Assembly (NCBI GenBank): GCA_048499435.1
Contig: JASNZW010000004.1
Span: 124,001-188,000 of the forward strand
From: DAOTWC01 sp048499435
GTDB taxonomy: Bacteria; Chloroflexota; Anaerolineae; Aggregatilineales; Phototrophicaceae
DNA length: 64,000 nt
Direction: 5' to 3'
Shown here in pieces: positions 8,228-16,109 of this stretch. A program made the position numbers and the translations under genes. Below the pieces are notes generated by a model, which saw only the letters and a program-made list of their open reading frames with translations, was not told the origin of the DNA and did not search any database. Within the stretch, counting starts at the first letter, position 1, and each line of letters starts with the position of its first letter.

Positions 8228-8773
8228 TCAGGCCTCTGCGCTGCCAATCGACTGGTCCGGGCCGGCTTCCTCGAAGCGGCTGGGGCATTTCAACAACAGC
8301 TCGCTGGCGTGGAACACGCCGTTGGCGTCAAGCTGGCCGGTGAGGATCGCCTGCGCTTCGTGCTGGAGCAGGTCAGGCTTGACCTGGTTTTCGACGCGCA
8401 CGTTCAGGCGGGCCAGCGCCGGGTTGTTGACTGACTCGTGCAGCGCGGTCGCCAGGTTCTCGAACTCCGCCGGGATGTGCGAAACGGTGAACTCGATAAT
8501 CAGGTTTTCGCTGTCGTAGACAATCGAATCCCCCAGGACCGCGCCAGAGATGCGCACCGTCTGGCCGACGTAGGCGGGGTTCGCTTCCAGCTCGTCAATG
8601 GTGATGAAGTAGCGCGCGCCGGCCATTGTGCCAGAGGCCACCAGATAGCCGACCGCCGCCAGAATCAGCGCGCCGCCGATCAGAAATTTGAGGCGGCCGC
8701 CGCGCGGCTGCGGCTGCGGCTGCGGCTGCACGCCTGCGCCAACGGACGGTTTTTCCCACGCTGCCTGCGCCAT
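8228..8773 (-). CDS. ccmE: Haem chaperone CcmE, cysteine-type variant
   Basis: The 181-residue protein has a Gln/Pro-rich cytoplasmic N-terminus, one membrane anchor (about 29-48) and an OB-fold domain. Classical CcmE binds haem covalently through the His of an HXXXY motif; here the corresponding C-terminal site reads LLLKCPSRFEE, with Cys163 in place of His and Phe167 in place of Tyr. CXXXY-type CcmE proteins are known from archaea and some deltaproteobacteria; this one matches except for the Phe. I chose ATG 8773 over TTG 8779 because GGGAG is 9 bases upstream of the ATG. It opens the ccm cluster. Confidence 0.92.
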   Translation of the reverse strand: MAQAAWEKPSVGAGVQPQPQPQPRGGRLKFLIGGALILAAVGYLVASGTMAGARYFITIDELEANPAYVGQTVRISGAVLGDSIVYDSENLIIEFTVSHIPAEFENLATALHESVNNPALARLNVRVENQVKPDLLQHEAQAILTGQLDANGVFHASELLLKCPSRFEEAGPDQSIGSAEA

Positions 8774-8810
8774 AAACAATTGCTCCCTGTAAGCCAGCTT
8801 GTCGAACAGC

Positions 8811-8850
8811 GGCGTTATTTTTACTAACGCCCATGACCGATATTATTATA
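8811..8850 (-). promoter_or_regulatory. Candidate ccmE promoter with leader hairpin
   Basis: On the minus strand a TATAAT box lies at 8850-8845, about 75 bases before the ccmE start. No good -35 box is seen. Between it and the gene a perfect stem GGCGTTA/TAACGCC (8811-8817 with 8825-8831) would form in the transcript leader. The position suggests that the ccm genes can be transcribed independently of the bc-complex genes. Confidence 0.5.
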
Positions 8851-8890
8851 GCGTGAACCGCGCGCCGGTCACAGGCGGAACGCCGGCAGC

Positions 8891-9127
8891 TCAGGGGTTC
8901 TCATCAACGTCGCCGGTGAAAGAGTCGCGGGCGATCATCGCGCCGCCGACGAGCAGCACCGCCCCGGCCCCCAGCAGGAAAATAAGCGTGGCGATGCCGA
9001 CCGGGGCCGGCGGCTGCTCAGCGGCGGCCGGTTCAGCCTGGGCCAGCGCCAGCGCCGGCAGCGCCAGCAGCAGCCCGCAGAGCGCCAGCGCCGCCAGTGT
9101 TTTCGCCCGTGATGTGTGTGTGTGCAT
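8891..9127 (-). CDS. Small signal-anchored membrane protein between bc and ccm genes
   Basis: This 78-residue protein has a cleavable-looking signal peptide (about 9-31, ending ALAQA), a short Ala/Glu/Pro-rich linker and one C-terminal transmembrane helix (about 43-65) with an acidic tail (SFTGDVDENP). The ATG at 9127 has AGGAAG 9 bases upstream. It lies between the cytochrome c gene, from which a strong terminator separates it, and ccmE. I do not recognise the family; its size and place would suit a small accessory subunit of a respiratory complex, but that is a guess. Confidence 0.65.
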   Translation of the reverse strand: MHTHTSRAKTLAALALCGLLLALPALALAQAEPAAAEQPPAPVGIATLIFLLGAGAVLLVGGAMIARDSFTGDVDENP

Positions 9128-9183
9128 ATCTGCGCTTCCTTCCCCAAACTCTGCGCCCAATTCTAGCGCGTCCGCCGGCATAG

Positions 9184-9212
9184 AAAAACCCCCGAAGCGC
9201 GTTCGGGGGTTT
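9184..9212 (-). terminator. Rho-independent terminator of the bc-complex genes
   Basis: On the minus strand the arms CCCCCGAA (9209-9202) and TTCGGGGG (9196-9189) pair perfectly around a five-base loop and are followed by TTTTT (9188-9184). It lies 31 bp past the cytochrome c stop, ending the Rieske-cytochrome b-cytochrome c transcript. Confidence 0.9.
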
Positions 9213-9242
9213 GTTGGCGCGCTGCCGTGACCGGCGGCGGCT

Positions 9243-10406
9243 TTATCCGTAGCTCTTGATGTAGGCGATGATGTCCGCCAGCATCTGGATGTCAATGCGC
9301 TGGCCGAAGTCAGGCGACATAACGTTGCCATAGCCGGGCACAAGGTAAGCGCCGGGGTTGACGATGCTCTCGACGATGTAGTGCTCTGGCGTGTAGCCGG
9401 CAAACTGCGGCTCTTTCAGGCGCACGTTGAGAATGTTCTGCCACTGGCTGGCCGTCAGCGGCGCGACCGCTTCCACAGCGTGGCAGCCGATACAGGCCAG
9501 CGGCGCGTTGTTGTAGATCGTCTGGCCGTTGGCCGGGTCGCCGGTGACGCTGCCAAGCTGGGTCATGATTTCGTCAACGTTCGTGCCGATCGGCACGATC
9601 TGCGCCGCCTCTGTGCCGGGCAGGCCGGGGCGGACGGCGAACTGCTGCACCGAGAGCAGGTCGTCCAGCGTCCAGTTGTCGCCTTTATCCCAGTTGCGGA
9701 TGTAGTTCGACAGGTCCGCGATCTGGTCGTCGCGCAGGGGGCCGCCCGCGCGCTGCGACCAGGAGACCATCGCCTGCGGCCAGTAGCTTTCGCTGGTGGG
9801 GCGGCCGTGCACTAACGTTGTCTGGATAAACGAGTCCAGCGTGCCCTGCCAGCCCAGCGCCGCCAGCCGTGAGGGGGTGTCGGGGTCATAGCCTTTGTCA
9901 ACGGCGGGCTGCATCTGCGTCAGCAGCGCCTGGCGCTCGGTTTCGATCTCGGCCAGCCGCGCGTCAATGCCGGCGGCCACGTCGTCGCCGAAGTCAGCCT
10001 GGGCCGCGGCGATCTGCGCCTCAATCTCGGCCTGGCGCTCGCGGGTGATGCCGCCGCCGTCCAGCTCGGCCTGCAGCTTGGCCAGTTGGTCTTTGGTTTC
10101 GGTCAGGCGCTGGGCCTCAAGCGTGAGGGGCGCGGCGAAATCGTGCGCGAACAGGGCCGGGTTGTTCAGGCCGGGGGCGCGCCCCAGCAGGCCGTAACCG
10201 TCGGTCCCGTGGCAGGTGGAGCAGTTGGCGGCGAACAGCTCGGCCCCTTTTTCGATGGAGCGAGCCAGGTGCTGCTGTTCGAACGCGGCCATCCGCCCCG
10301 GCTCGTTGATCGCGATCCAGCCGGTGAGCACCATGATGGCTAAAAACATCAGGGTTCCCACAAAGACGCGGTTCTCGATTTTCTCAATGAGCAAACGTTG
10401 CAGCAT
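9243..10406 (-). CDS. Membrane-anchored dihaem cytochrome c of a bc-type complex
   Basis: The 387-residue protein has an N-terminal membrane helix (about 14-33) and two cytochrome c domains with haem motifs CSTCH (62-66) and CIGCH (305-309). A likely axial methionine sits at about 363 (GNVMSPDF). Between the domains lies a charged coiled-coil region (about 100-175; ETKDQLAKLQAELDGGG, ERQAEIEAQIAAAQADF) not normal for class I cytochromes. It directly follows cytochrome b and the Rieske gene, so it probably replaces cytochrome c1/f as the electron exit of the complex. Confidence 0.88.
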   Translation of the reverse strand: MLQRLLIEKIENRVFVGTLMFLAIMVLTGWIAINEPGRMAAFEQQHLARSIEKGAELFAANCSTCHGTDGYGLLGRAPGLNNPALFAHDFAAPLTLEAQRLTETKDQLAKLQAELDGGGITRERQAEIEAQIAAAQADFGDDVAAGIDARLAEIETERQALLTQMQPAVDKGYDPDTPSRLAALGWQGTLDSFIQTTLVHGRPTSESYWPQAMVSWSQRAGGPLRDDQIADLSNYIRNWDKGDNWTLDDLLSVQQFAVRPGLPGTEAAQIVPIGTNVDEIMTQLGSVTGDPANGQTIYNNAPLACIGCHAVEAVAPLTASQWQNILNVRLKEPQFAGYTPEHYIVESIVNPGAYLVPGYGNVMSPDFGQRIDIQMLADIIAYIKSYG

Positions 10407-10428
10407 CGGGTTTATCCCTAGTTATGCG

Positions 10429-12213
10429 TTATTCAAAGTAGGCCGCGTCGCGGTGCAGGAAGAAGTGAGCAGGCGTCATACGGCGCACGGGGTTGCCGTT
10501 TGCGTCCAGGTTGAGCACAGGGCTGCCGTTTTCATCCAGGACAACCTCGCCGTTTTCGATGCGCACTTCGTCCCAGCTAATCACGAGGTCCAGCCGTTTC
10601 AGGTCCGCCTGATTCTGCGTCACAATGATCACGCCCCAGCCGTTGACCAGTTCCTGGTTTTCCGCCTGGATTTTGTGGGCAAATTCCTCCAGCGCGTTTT
10701 GCAGCGCGGGCGCGTCGGCGGGGACGGTGCTGAAGCGCAGCGGCGGCACATTCAGGTTTTGCGCGCGCAGCACATTCGTTAGCTGCTCGCCCTGGCCGGT
10801 GGCGTCCAGTTCCTCGTTGAAAGCGGCGACAGCGGCAGGGCCGTCGCCCTCGGCGGCCTCAAACTCGCGCGTGGTGTAGTTGCCAACTACAACCTGGTCG
10901 AAGGGGATTGGCCGCAGCACGCCCATGTGGTTATGGGCGGGTTCAAACGTCATCTCGTGCAGGATTTCGGTGTCTGGCGACGTCGCCACGCCGAATTCCG
11001 GCAGGCCCATGTAGCTGGTGATGACCAGCGTCGCCAGCATCAGGAACGAGATGCTGAAGGCCAGGCGGCGGTGCGCGAAGCGGCGGCTGACGGTTACGTC
11101 AATGTAGGGCATGAGGGCCAGGAAACCGAGCAGCGCGCCGGGGAAGATAACGCCCCAGAACGTTTTGTCACCCAGCTTGAGCGCGCCCTGCACCCAGAGA
11201 AAATACCAGGGGGCGGTCGTGCCCAGCGGCGTCACCTGCGGGTCGGCGTGGCTTTCCAGCGGCGCGTGGTAGAACCAGACGCACAGCATCACCAGGATGA
11301 ACGTCGTGACGGCCACCCACATGATCTCGCTGGTCAGCACGTCAGGGATGAAATAAACGCGCTTGTCCAGCGGGACGCGCTTGGCCGAGTCTTCGCCGGG
11401 GTTTTCACTGCGCGGCGGCAGGCTGTGGCCGTGGATGATCACCTTGTAGTAGTGGACGCCGGTGAAGATGAACAGGAACGCGGGCAGCGCCAGCACGTGC
11501 ATCAGGTAGAAGCGCAGCAGGCCGTTGGCCCCCAGCTCCGGGCCGCCGCGCATGAGCATGTTGGCCTGTTCGCCGATCACCGGGACGGCCTCCGCCATGC
11601 TGGCGCCAATCGTCACGGCCCACAGGGCGAGCTGGTCCCAGGGGAGCAGGTAGCCGGTGAAGCTGAGGAAGCCGGTGATAATCAGCAGCAGCACGCCGGT
11701 AAACCAGGTGAACTGGCGCGGCTTTTTATAGCTGCCGGTGTAAAACGTGCGCAGCATGTGCAAAAACACAATCAGCACCATCGCCTCAGCGCCCAGGCGA
11801 TGCAGGTCGCGCACGAACTGGCCCAGCGGCACGTTGCTCAGAATGTTGAGCATGTTGCTGTAGGCGATGCCGGGGGCGGGCGTGTACCACAGCATCAGGA
11901 TGATGCCGGTGATCGTTTCAAAAAAGACGAAATAAGTCGAAAGCCACCCCAGGCGGAAGGTCGGGTACAGGCCCGTCATGTCGCGGTGGAAGTAGCTGGG
12001 GCGCATGTGCAGCCAGAAGCCGTCAGCATGGGGCGTCAGGCGCGGGTTGGGGCGGCGGGAGGGGTTCTCGCCGCGCAGCGCCTCGCGGATATCCTGGATG
12101 TTCATGCCGGCGGTGAGACGTTCGGTGACTTCGTTAGCGCCCTCAAACAGGGCTTTCTTCAGGCCCTTGGTCTTAACGTCGTCGAGGAACGATGGAAACG
12201 GCAGTACTGACAT
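10429..12213 (-). CDS. Fused cytochrome b (b6 plus subunit IV type) with C-terminal extension
   Basis: From the ATG at 12213, preceded by AGGAG at 7 bases, this is 594 residues; a GTG at 12228 is less likely. The four haem ligands are His138, His152, His239 and His254; the 15-residue step of the last pair is the cytochrome b6 spacing. GYLLPWDQ (187-194) marks the quinol site. A subunit-IV-like part follows (about 290-410), but the expected PEWY reads APWY (334-337), without the Glu. Residues 415-594 form a hydrophilic extension I cannot assign. It is the quinol-oxidising core of the complex with the Rieske and dihaem genes. Confidence 0.92.
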   Translation of the reverse strand: MSVLPFPSFLDDVKTKGLKKALFEGANEVTERLTAGMNIQDIREALRGENPSRRPNPRLTPHADGFWLHMRPSYFHRDMTGLYPTFRLGWLSTYFVFFETITGIILMLWYTPAPGIAYSNMLNILSNVPLGQFVRDLHRLGAEAMVLIVFLHMLRTFYTGSYKKPRQFTWFTGVLLLIITGFLSFTGYLLPWDQLALWAVTIGASMAEAVPVIGEQANMLMRGGPELGANGLLRFYLMHVLALPAFLFIFTGVHYYKVIIHGHSLPPRSENPGEDSAKRVPLDKRVYFIPDVLTSEIMWVAVTTFILVMLCVWFYHAPLESHADPQVTPLGTTAPWYFLWVQGALKLGDKTFWGVIFPGALLGFLALMPYIDVTVSRRFAHRRLAFSISFLMLATLVITSYMGLPEFGVATSPDTEILHEMTFEPAHNHMGVLRPIPFDQVVVGNYTTREFEAAEGDGPAAVAAFNEELDATGQGEQLTNVLRAQNLNVPPLRFSTVPADAPALQNALEEFAHKIQAENQELVNGWGVIIVTQNQADLKRLDLVISWDEVRIENGEVVLDENGSPVLNLDANGNPVRRMTPAHFFLHRDAAYFE

Positions 12214-12264
12214 TACAACTCTCCTCACAACCCTGCGCGGTGTAGGCTACAGCCCTGCCAAACG

Positions 12265-12858
12265 CTATGAGTGGCGCCGGCCCAGGATGCGCGTGCCGGT
12301 GTTGACGCGCACTTCCTGGATCGTGCGCCCGTTGAGTGGAATAGGGTCGCCATCGGCATCGGTTTCAGCGGTAGTGCCGTCGGTGAAGACGATGGTTGTC
12401 TGGAAACGGTCCAAATTGCGCGGGGCCGGGCCTTCGATGTATGTGCCGTCCAGCTCGAACTTGGAGCCGTGACACGGGCACTCGAAGCGGTCGTTGGTGT
12501 CCACCCATTTCGGCAGGCAGCCGAGGTGGGTGCAGACGCCGTACAGCGCCGTGAAACCGCTGGCATTGTTGGAGAGCCAGAAACGCCCCGCCGGCTTCGA
12601 TACCGGGGCCGCGCCGGCGCTTGGAATCTCCTCCGGCGCGATGCTGAACACACCGCCAAACTCGCCTGCCTTGAAGCGCGGGTAGGCGAACAGCAGCAGG
12701 CCAGCGGTTGACTGACCCAAGAGCAGCGCGATTGACGCGCCCCAGATGTAATACAGAAATTCGCGGCGGCTGGGCGCGCTGACCTGCTCGACGGCGCTGC
12801 TGCCTGCCTGCGCCTCTGCTGCAGCGCCCTTAGCTTTGGCTGCGCTTGCTGAAGCCAT
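12265..12858 (-). CDS. Rieske iron-sulfur protein
   Basis: A 197-residue protein with a Tat-like N-terminal sequence (SRREFLYYIWGAS) and one membrane anchor (about 35-59), then the Rieske domain. Cluster ligands lie in CTHLGC (109-114) and CPCHGS (127-132): Cys109, His111, Cys127 and His130, with Cys114 and Cys129 forming the stabilising disulfide. GGAGG precedes the ATG. It is the first gene of the bc-complex operon and accepts electrons from quinol at cytochrome b. Confidence 0.95.
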   Translation of the reverse strand: MASASAAKAKGAAAEAQAGSSAVEQVSAPSRREFLYYIWGASIALLLGQSTAGLLLFAYPRFKAGEFGGVFSIAPEEIPSAGAAPVSKPAGRFWLSNNASGFTALYGVCTHLGCLPKWVDTNDRFECPCHGSKFELDGTYIEGPAPRNLDRFQTTIVFTDGTTAETDADGDPIPLNGRTIQEVRVNTGTRILGRRHS

Positions 12859-13162
12859 ATAACGACTGCCTCCTCCACACGATCCCCGGGATTGACGGAT
12901 AGTTTAACCTGAAGTTGGAGGGTTGAAAACTAACCGACCGACTGCCCTGAAGAATGGTCTTTCCCACCGCGCGCTGCCCCTTTCCAGCGCCGCGTTTGGA
13001 GCCTGCAAAACACGAAATATATCACAAGCGATTCCTGCTGTCAAAAATTCTGCGCTTTCATTTGAGCGCCGCGCCCCGCCGCGCTTTGCCGCGCTGTTTC
13101 GCCCCTTCTCAGATTTCGCGCTGGCCGATATAGTGGGCGCTGTTCGCTTTTATGAATGCGCG
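12859..13162. promoter_or_regulatory. Divergent intergenic region between Rieske gene and RNase D
   Basis: This 304-bp gap separates divergent genes and should hold both promoters. Toward RNase D a TATAGT lies at 13129-13134, 29 bases before the ATG, without a convincing -35. Toward the Rieske gene the stretch 12898-12935 is relatively AT-rich but no clear -10/-35 pair stands out. An open frame from 12923 is in phase with RNase D but has no ribosome site and no family-like sequence. I see no operator palindrome. Confidence 0.4.
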
Positions 13163-14308
13163 ATGAACACGCCTATGTCACAGCGGTCTTTCCCACCCGC
13201 AGCTTTGATCACCAGCGCCGCTGGCCTACGCGACCTGGCGGCGGCGCTGGCCCACGAACCTCTGCTGGCCGTTGACACCGAGTCCAACAGCCTGCACGCT
13301 TACCGCGAGCAGGTGTGCCTGATCCAGCTTTCGACGCGCAGCGCCGATTATATTGTAGACGCGCTGGCGCTGGCTGACCTGTCGCCGCTGGCCGCGCTGT
13401 TTGCCGACCCGGCGGTCGAGAAGGTGTTCCACGCGGCGGAGTATGACATTATCTGCCTGAAGCGCGATTACGGCTTCACGTTCGTCAACCTGTTCGACAC
13501 GATGGTGGCGGCGCGCATCTGCGGCGCGCAGGCGTTCAGCCTGGGCAGCCTGGTGGCGGCGCGCCTGGGGGTCACGCTGGACAAAGGCCACCAGCTTGAC
13601 GACTGGGGGCAGCGGCCGCTGCCGGCGGCGCGCCTGCGCTACGCCCAGCACGACACCCACTATCTGCCGGCGCTGCGCGACGTTATGCAGGCGGAGCTGG
13701 AGGCCGCCGGCCTGATGGACGAGGCGCGCGAGCTGTTCGCGGACGTATGCGCCACCGCCGTGCCTGACACCAGCTTTGACCCGGACGGCTACTGGCGTAT
13801 CGGCAGGCCGCAGCACCTGGCCCCGCACGAGCTGGCCATCCTGCGCGAGCTGTATCTGCTGCGCGAGGAACTGGCGCGCCAGCGCAACCAGCCCCCGTTC
13901 AAGGTTGTTTCCAACGACGTAATGGTCACGCTGGCGCGCACCGCGCCGCGCACACAGGCTGAGCTGGAGCAGGTGAAAGGCATCAGCGCGCGCCAGGCGG
14001 CCCGCGATGGCCGCCGGCTGCTGGCGGCTGTCGCGGCGGGGGTGGCCGCGCCGCCGCCGCGCCGCCCGGAGCGCGAGGCACAGGCCCCGCCGGAGGTGCT
14101 GGAGCGCTACCAGGCGCTGCGCGAGTGGCGGCGCGACCGCGCTAATGCGCGCGGCGTGGAGTCCGATATAATTCTGCCCAAGGACACCATGTGGGCGCTG
14201 GCGCAGCGCGCGCCCGCCGGGCTGGACGAGATGTACGGCATCGCCGGGCTAGGCCCCTGGCGGCTGTCGCACTACGGCGCTGAGCTGCTGCGCGTGCTGA
14301 ACGGATAA
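13163..14308 (+). CDS. rnd: Ribonuclease D
   Basis: From the ATG at 13163 this is 381 residues, the usual length. The DEDDy exonuclease domain has AVDTES (Asp38, Glu40), Asp95 in FHAAEYDIICLK and the YAQHD motif (Tyr160, Asp164). Two HRDC domains follow (about 210-290 and 305-380), as in E. coli RNase D. It trims the 3' ends of tRNA precursors and other stable RNAs in the cytoplasm. A longer frame starting at 12923 lacks family-like residues. The next gene, a beta-CASP nuclease, starts 14 bp downstream, so the two are probably cotranscribed. Confidence 0.92.
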   Translation: MNTPMSQRSFPPAALITSAAGLRDLAAALAHEPLLAVDTESNSLHAYREQVCLIQLSTRSADYIVDALALADLSPLAALFADPAVEKVFHAAEYDIICLKRDYGFTFVNLFDTMVAARICGAQAFSLGSLVAARLGVTLDKGHQLDDWGQRPLPAARLRYAQHDTHYLPALRDVMQAELEAAGLMDEARELFADVCATAVPDTSFDPDGYWRIGRPQHLAPHELAILRELYLLREELARQRNQPPFKVVSNDVMVTLARTAPRTQAELEQVKGISARQAARDGRRLLAAVAAGVAAPPPRRPEREAQAPPEVLERYQALREWRRDRANARGVESDIILPKDTMWALAQRAPAGLDEMYGIAGLGPWRLSHYGAELLRVLNG

Positions 14309-14322
14309 TAAGGAGGCTGGCG

Positions 14323-15732
14323 GTGAGATTGACATTCTACGGCGCGGCCCGCACAGTTACCGGGTCGCAGCACATGGTTGAGGTCAACGGGGCGCGTATT
14401 CTGCTGGACTGCGGGCTGTACCAGGGCCGCCGCGCCGACGCCTACGAGCGCAACCTGCACCTGCCGTTCGACGTTGGCGCGGTGGACATTATGGTGCTGT
14501 CGCACGCGCACATTGACCACTCAGGCAACATCCCCAACCTGGTCAAAAGCGGCTACCGGGGCGAGATCGTCAGCACGTTCGCCACGCGCGACCTGTGCGC
14601 TGCGATGCTGCTCGACAGCGGCCACATCCAGGAAAAGGATGTGGAATACGTCAACAAGCGGCGCGCCAAACGCGGCGAGCCGGCGGTCAAGCCGATCTAC
14701 ACGCAGGAGGACGCGCTCAACTGCCTGGGCAGCTTCACAGCGCAGGCCTACAACCGCCCGCGCCTGATCGCGCCCGGCGTCACGCTGACGCTGCTGGACG
14801 CCGGCCATATACTGGGCAGCGCGATCGTGGTGCTGGATATCGAGGACCAGGAAACCCACCGCGACGTGCGGCTGGTGTTCAGCGGCGACCTGGGGCGCGC
14901 GGGCATCCCCATCATCCGCGACCCGCAGACTGTCGCGGGCGCTGATGTGCTGATTATGGAATGCACCTACGGCAACCGGCTGCACCCGCCCTATGTTGAC
15001 GGCGAAAAAGAGCTGGAGCGCATCGTCAACGAGGCGTACCGGCGCGGCGGCAAGATTATCGTCCCCGCCTTCGCGGTGGGGCGCACCCAGCAGCTTGTCT
15101 ACTCGCTCAACCGGCTGGCGCAGGCCGGCGACATCCCGCGCCTGCCGATTTACGTGGACAGCCCGCTGGCGATTGACGCGACGGCGGTGTTCCGGCTGCA
15201 CCCGGAATGTTATGACGACGACATCCGCGCCTTTATGTTACAGGATGGGCAGCACGACCCGCTCAGCTTCAGCGGGCTGACGTACACGCGCCATGTCGAG
15301 GAAAGCAAGCAGCTTAACTTCCTGCGCGAACCGGCCATCATCATCAGCGCCAGCGGCATGGCGGAGGCCGGGCGCATCCTGCACCATCTGAAGAACAACA
15401 TTGAGGACCCGAAAAACACGGTGCTGATCGTCGGCTGGCAGGCCCCGGAAACGCTGGGGCGCAAGCTGGTGGATGGCCTGCCGGTGGTGCGCATCTTCGG
15501 CGACGAGTACCGGAACAACGCCCACCTGGAGGTTATCAACGGCTTCAGCGGCCACGCCGACCGCGACGAGCTGCTCGCCTGGGTGGGCGCGATGCGCGCT
15601 AAGCCGGCGCGCGTGTTCCTGGTGCACGGCGAGGAGGACGCGGCGACGGCCTTCGCCCAGGACCTCAAGGAGCAGTTTCACCTGCGCGCTGACATCCCCG
15701 TCTTCCGGCAGAGCTTTGAGGTGCAGGTGTGA
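14323..15732 (+). CDS. Beta-CASP metallo-beta-lactamase RNA-processing nuclease
   Basis: A 469-residue protein of the CPSF73/YsgB-like family. It has the metal-binding HAHIDH (61-66), the further MBL histidine in DAGHILGSA, the metal-bridging Asp in FSGDLGRAG, and the beta-CASP motifs PAFAVGRTQQ, ISASGMAEAGRILHHL and the late FSGHAD plus VHGEED. Such proteins are RNA endo/exonucleases. The start is a GTG at 14323 with AGGAGG at 14311-14316. It sits behind RNase D and overlaps the next gene by four bases, forming an RNA-processing operon. Confidence 0.9.
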   Translation: MRLTFYGAARTVTGSQHMVEVNGARILLDCGLYQGRRADAYERNLHLPFDVGAVDIMVLSHAHIDHSGNIPNLVKSGYRGEIVSTFATRDLCAAMLLDSGHIQEKDVEYVNKRRAKRGEPAVKPIYTQEDALNCLGSFTAQAYNRPRLIAPGVTLTLLDAGHILGSAIVVLDIEDQETHRDVRLVFSGDLGRAGIPIIRDPQTVAGADVLIMECTYGNRLHPPYVDGEKELERIVNEAYRRGGKIIVPAFAVGRTQQLVYSLNRLAQAGDIPRLPIYVDSPLAIDATAVFRLHPECYDDDIRAFMLQDGQHDPLSFSGLTYTRHVEESKQLNFLREPAIIISASGMAEAGRILHHLKNNIEDPKNTVLIVGWQAPETLGRKLVDGLPVVRIFGDEYRNNAHLEVINGFSGHADRDELLAWVGAMRAKPARVFLVHGEEDAATAFAQDLKEQFHLRADIPVFRQSFEVQV

Positions 15733-16103
15733 GCGTCTTCGCGGACGACTGGCGCGCCTGTCTGCGCCAGCACTACATCGAAACGGTGCGCAAACAGGAC
15801 CGCGTCACGCTGCCGTCGCTGACGCTGGTGATGTACGAGGTTGGCTTCAGCGACGACGACCTGGCTGAGCTGCGCCTGCTGGCGACGATGCGCGCCGCCG
15901 ACATGCCCGCCGATTATGTGCCGCCGGAGGTGGCGGAGGTGCGGACGTTCGCGGCTGCCGCGCCGGACGAGATCGAAGCGGAGGCGGAACCGGATGCGCC
16001 CGACGAGCTGGCTGAGGCCGCTGAGCCGGAGCCGGAAGCGGAGCCTGAGCCGGATGAGGACGAACGCGACCCCGACGCGCCGCAGCAGTTGAGTTTGTTC
16101 TGA
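15729..16103 (+). CDS. Small acidic protein ending in a sliding-clamp-type motif
   Basis: A 124-residue protein starting at a GTG whose GTGA overlaps the nuclease stop. Residues 1-70 look like a small helical domain (DDWRACLRQHYIETVRKQD). Residues 75-115 are a disordered Glu/Asp/Pro/Ala run. The last five residues are QLSLF, which is the consensus of the bacterial beta-clamp-binding pentapeptide (QL[SD]LF). I do not recognise the N-terminal domain. Coupling to the beta-CASP nuclease suggests a shared task; the clamp link is an inference from the motif alone. Confidence 0.75.
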   Translation: MSVFADDWRACLRQHYIETVRKQDRVTLPSLTLVMYEVGFSDDDLAELRLLATMRAADMPADYVPPEVAEVRTFAAAAPDEIEAEAEPDAPDELAEAAEPEPEAEPEPDEDERDPDAPQQLSLF

Positions 16104-16109
16104 AGCGCG

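Noticed and set aside
10927..12210. 427-codon frame opposite cytochrome b
   Set aside because: Antisense to a protein with unmistakable haem motifs; no start signal.
12923..13162. 80-residue N-terminal extension of RNase D
   Set aside because: The extra part is not found in the RNase D plan, has no ribosome site and lies in the divergent promoter region.
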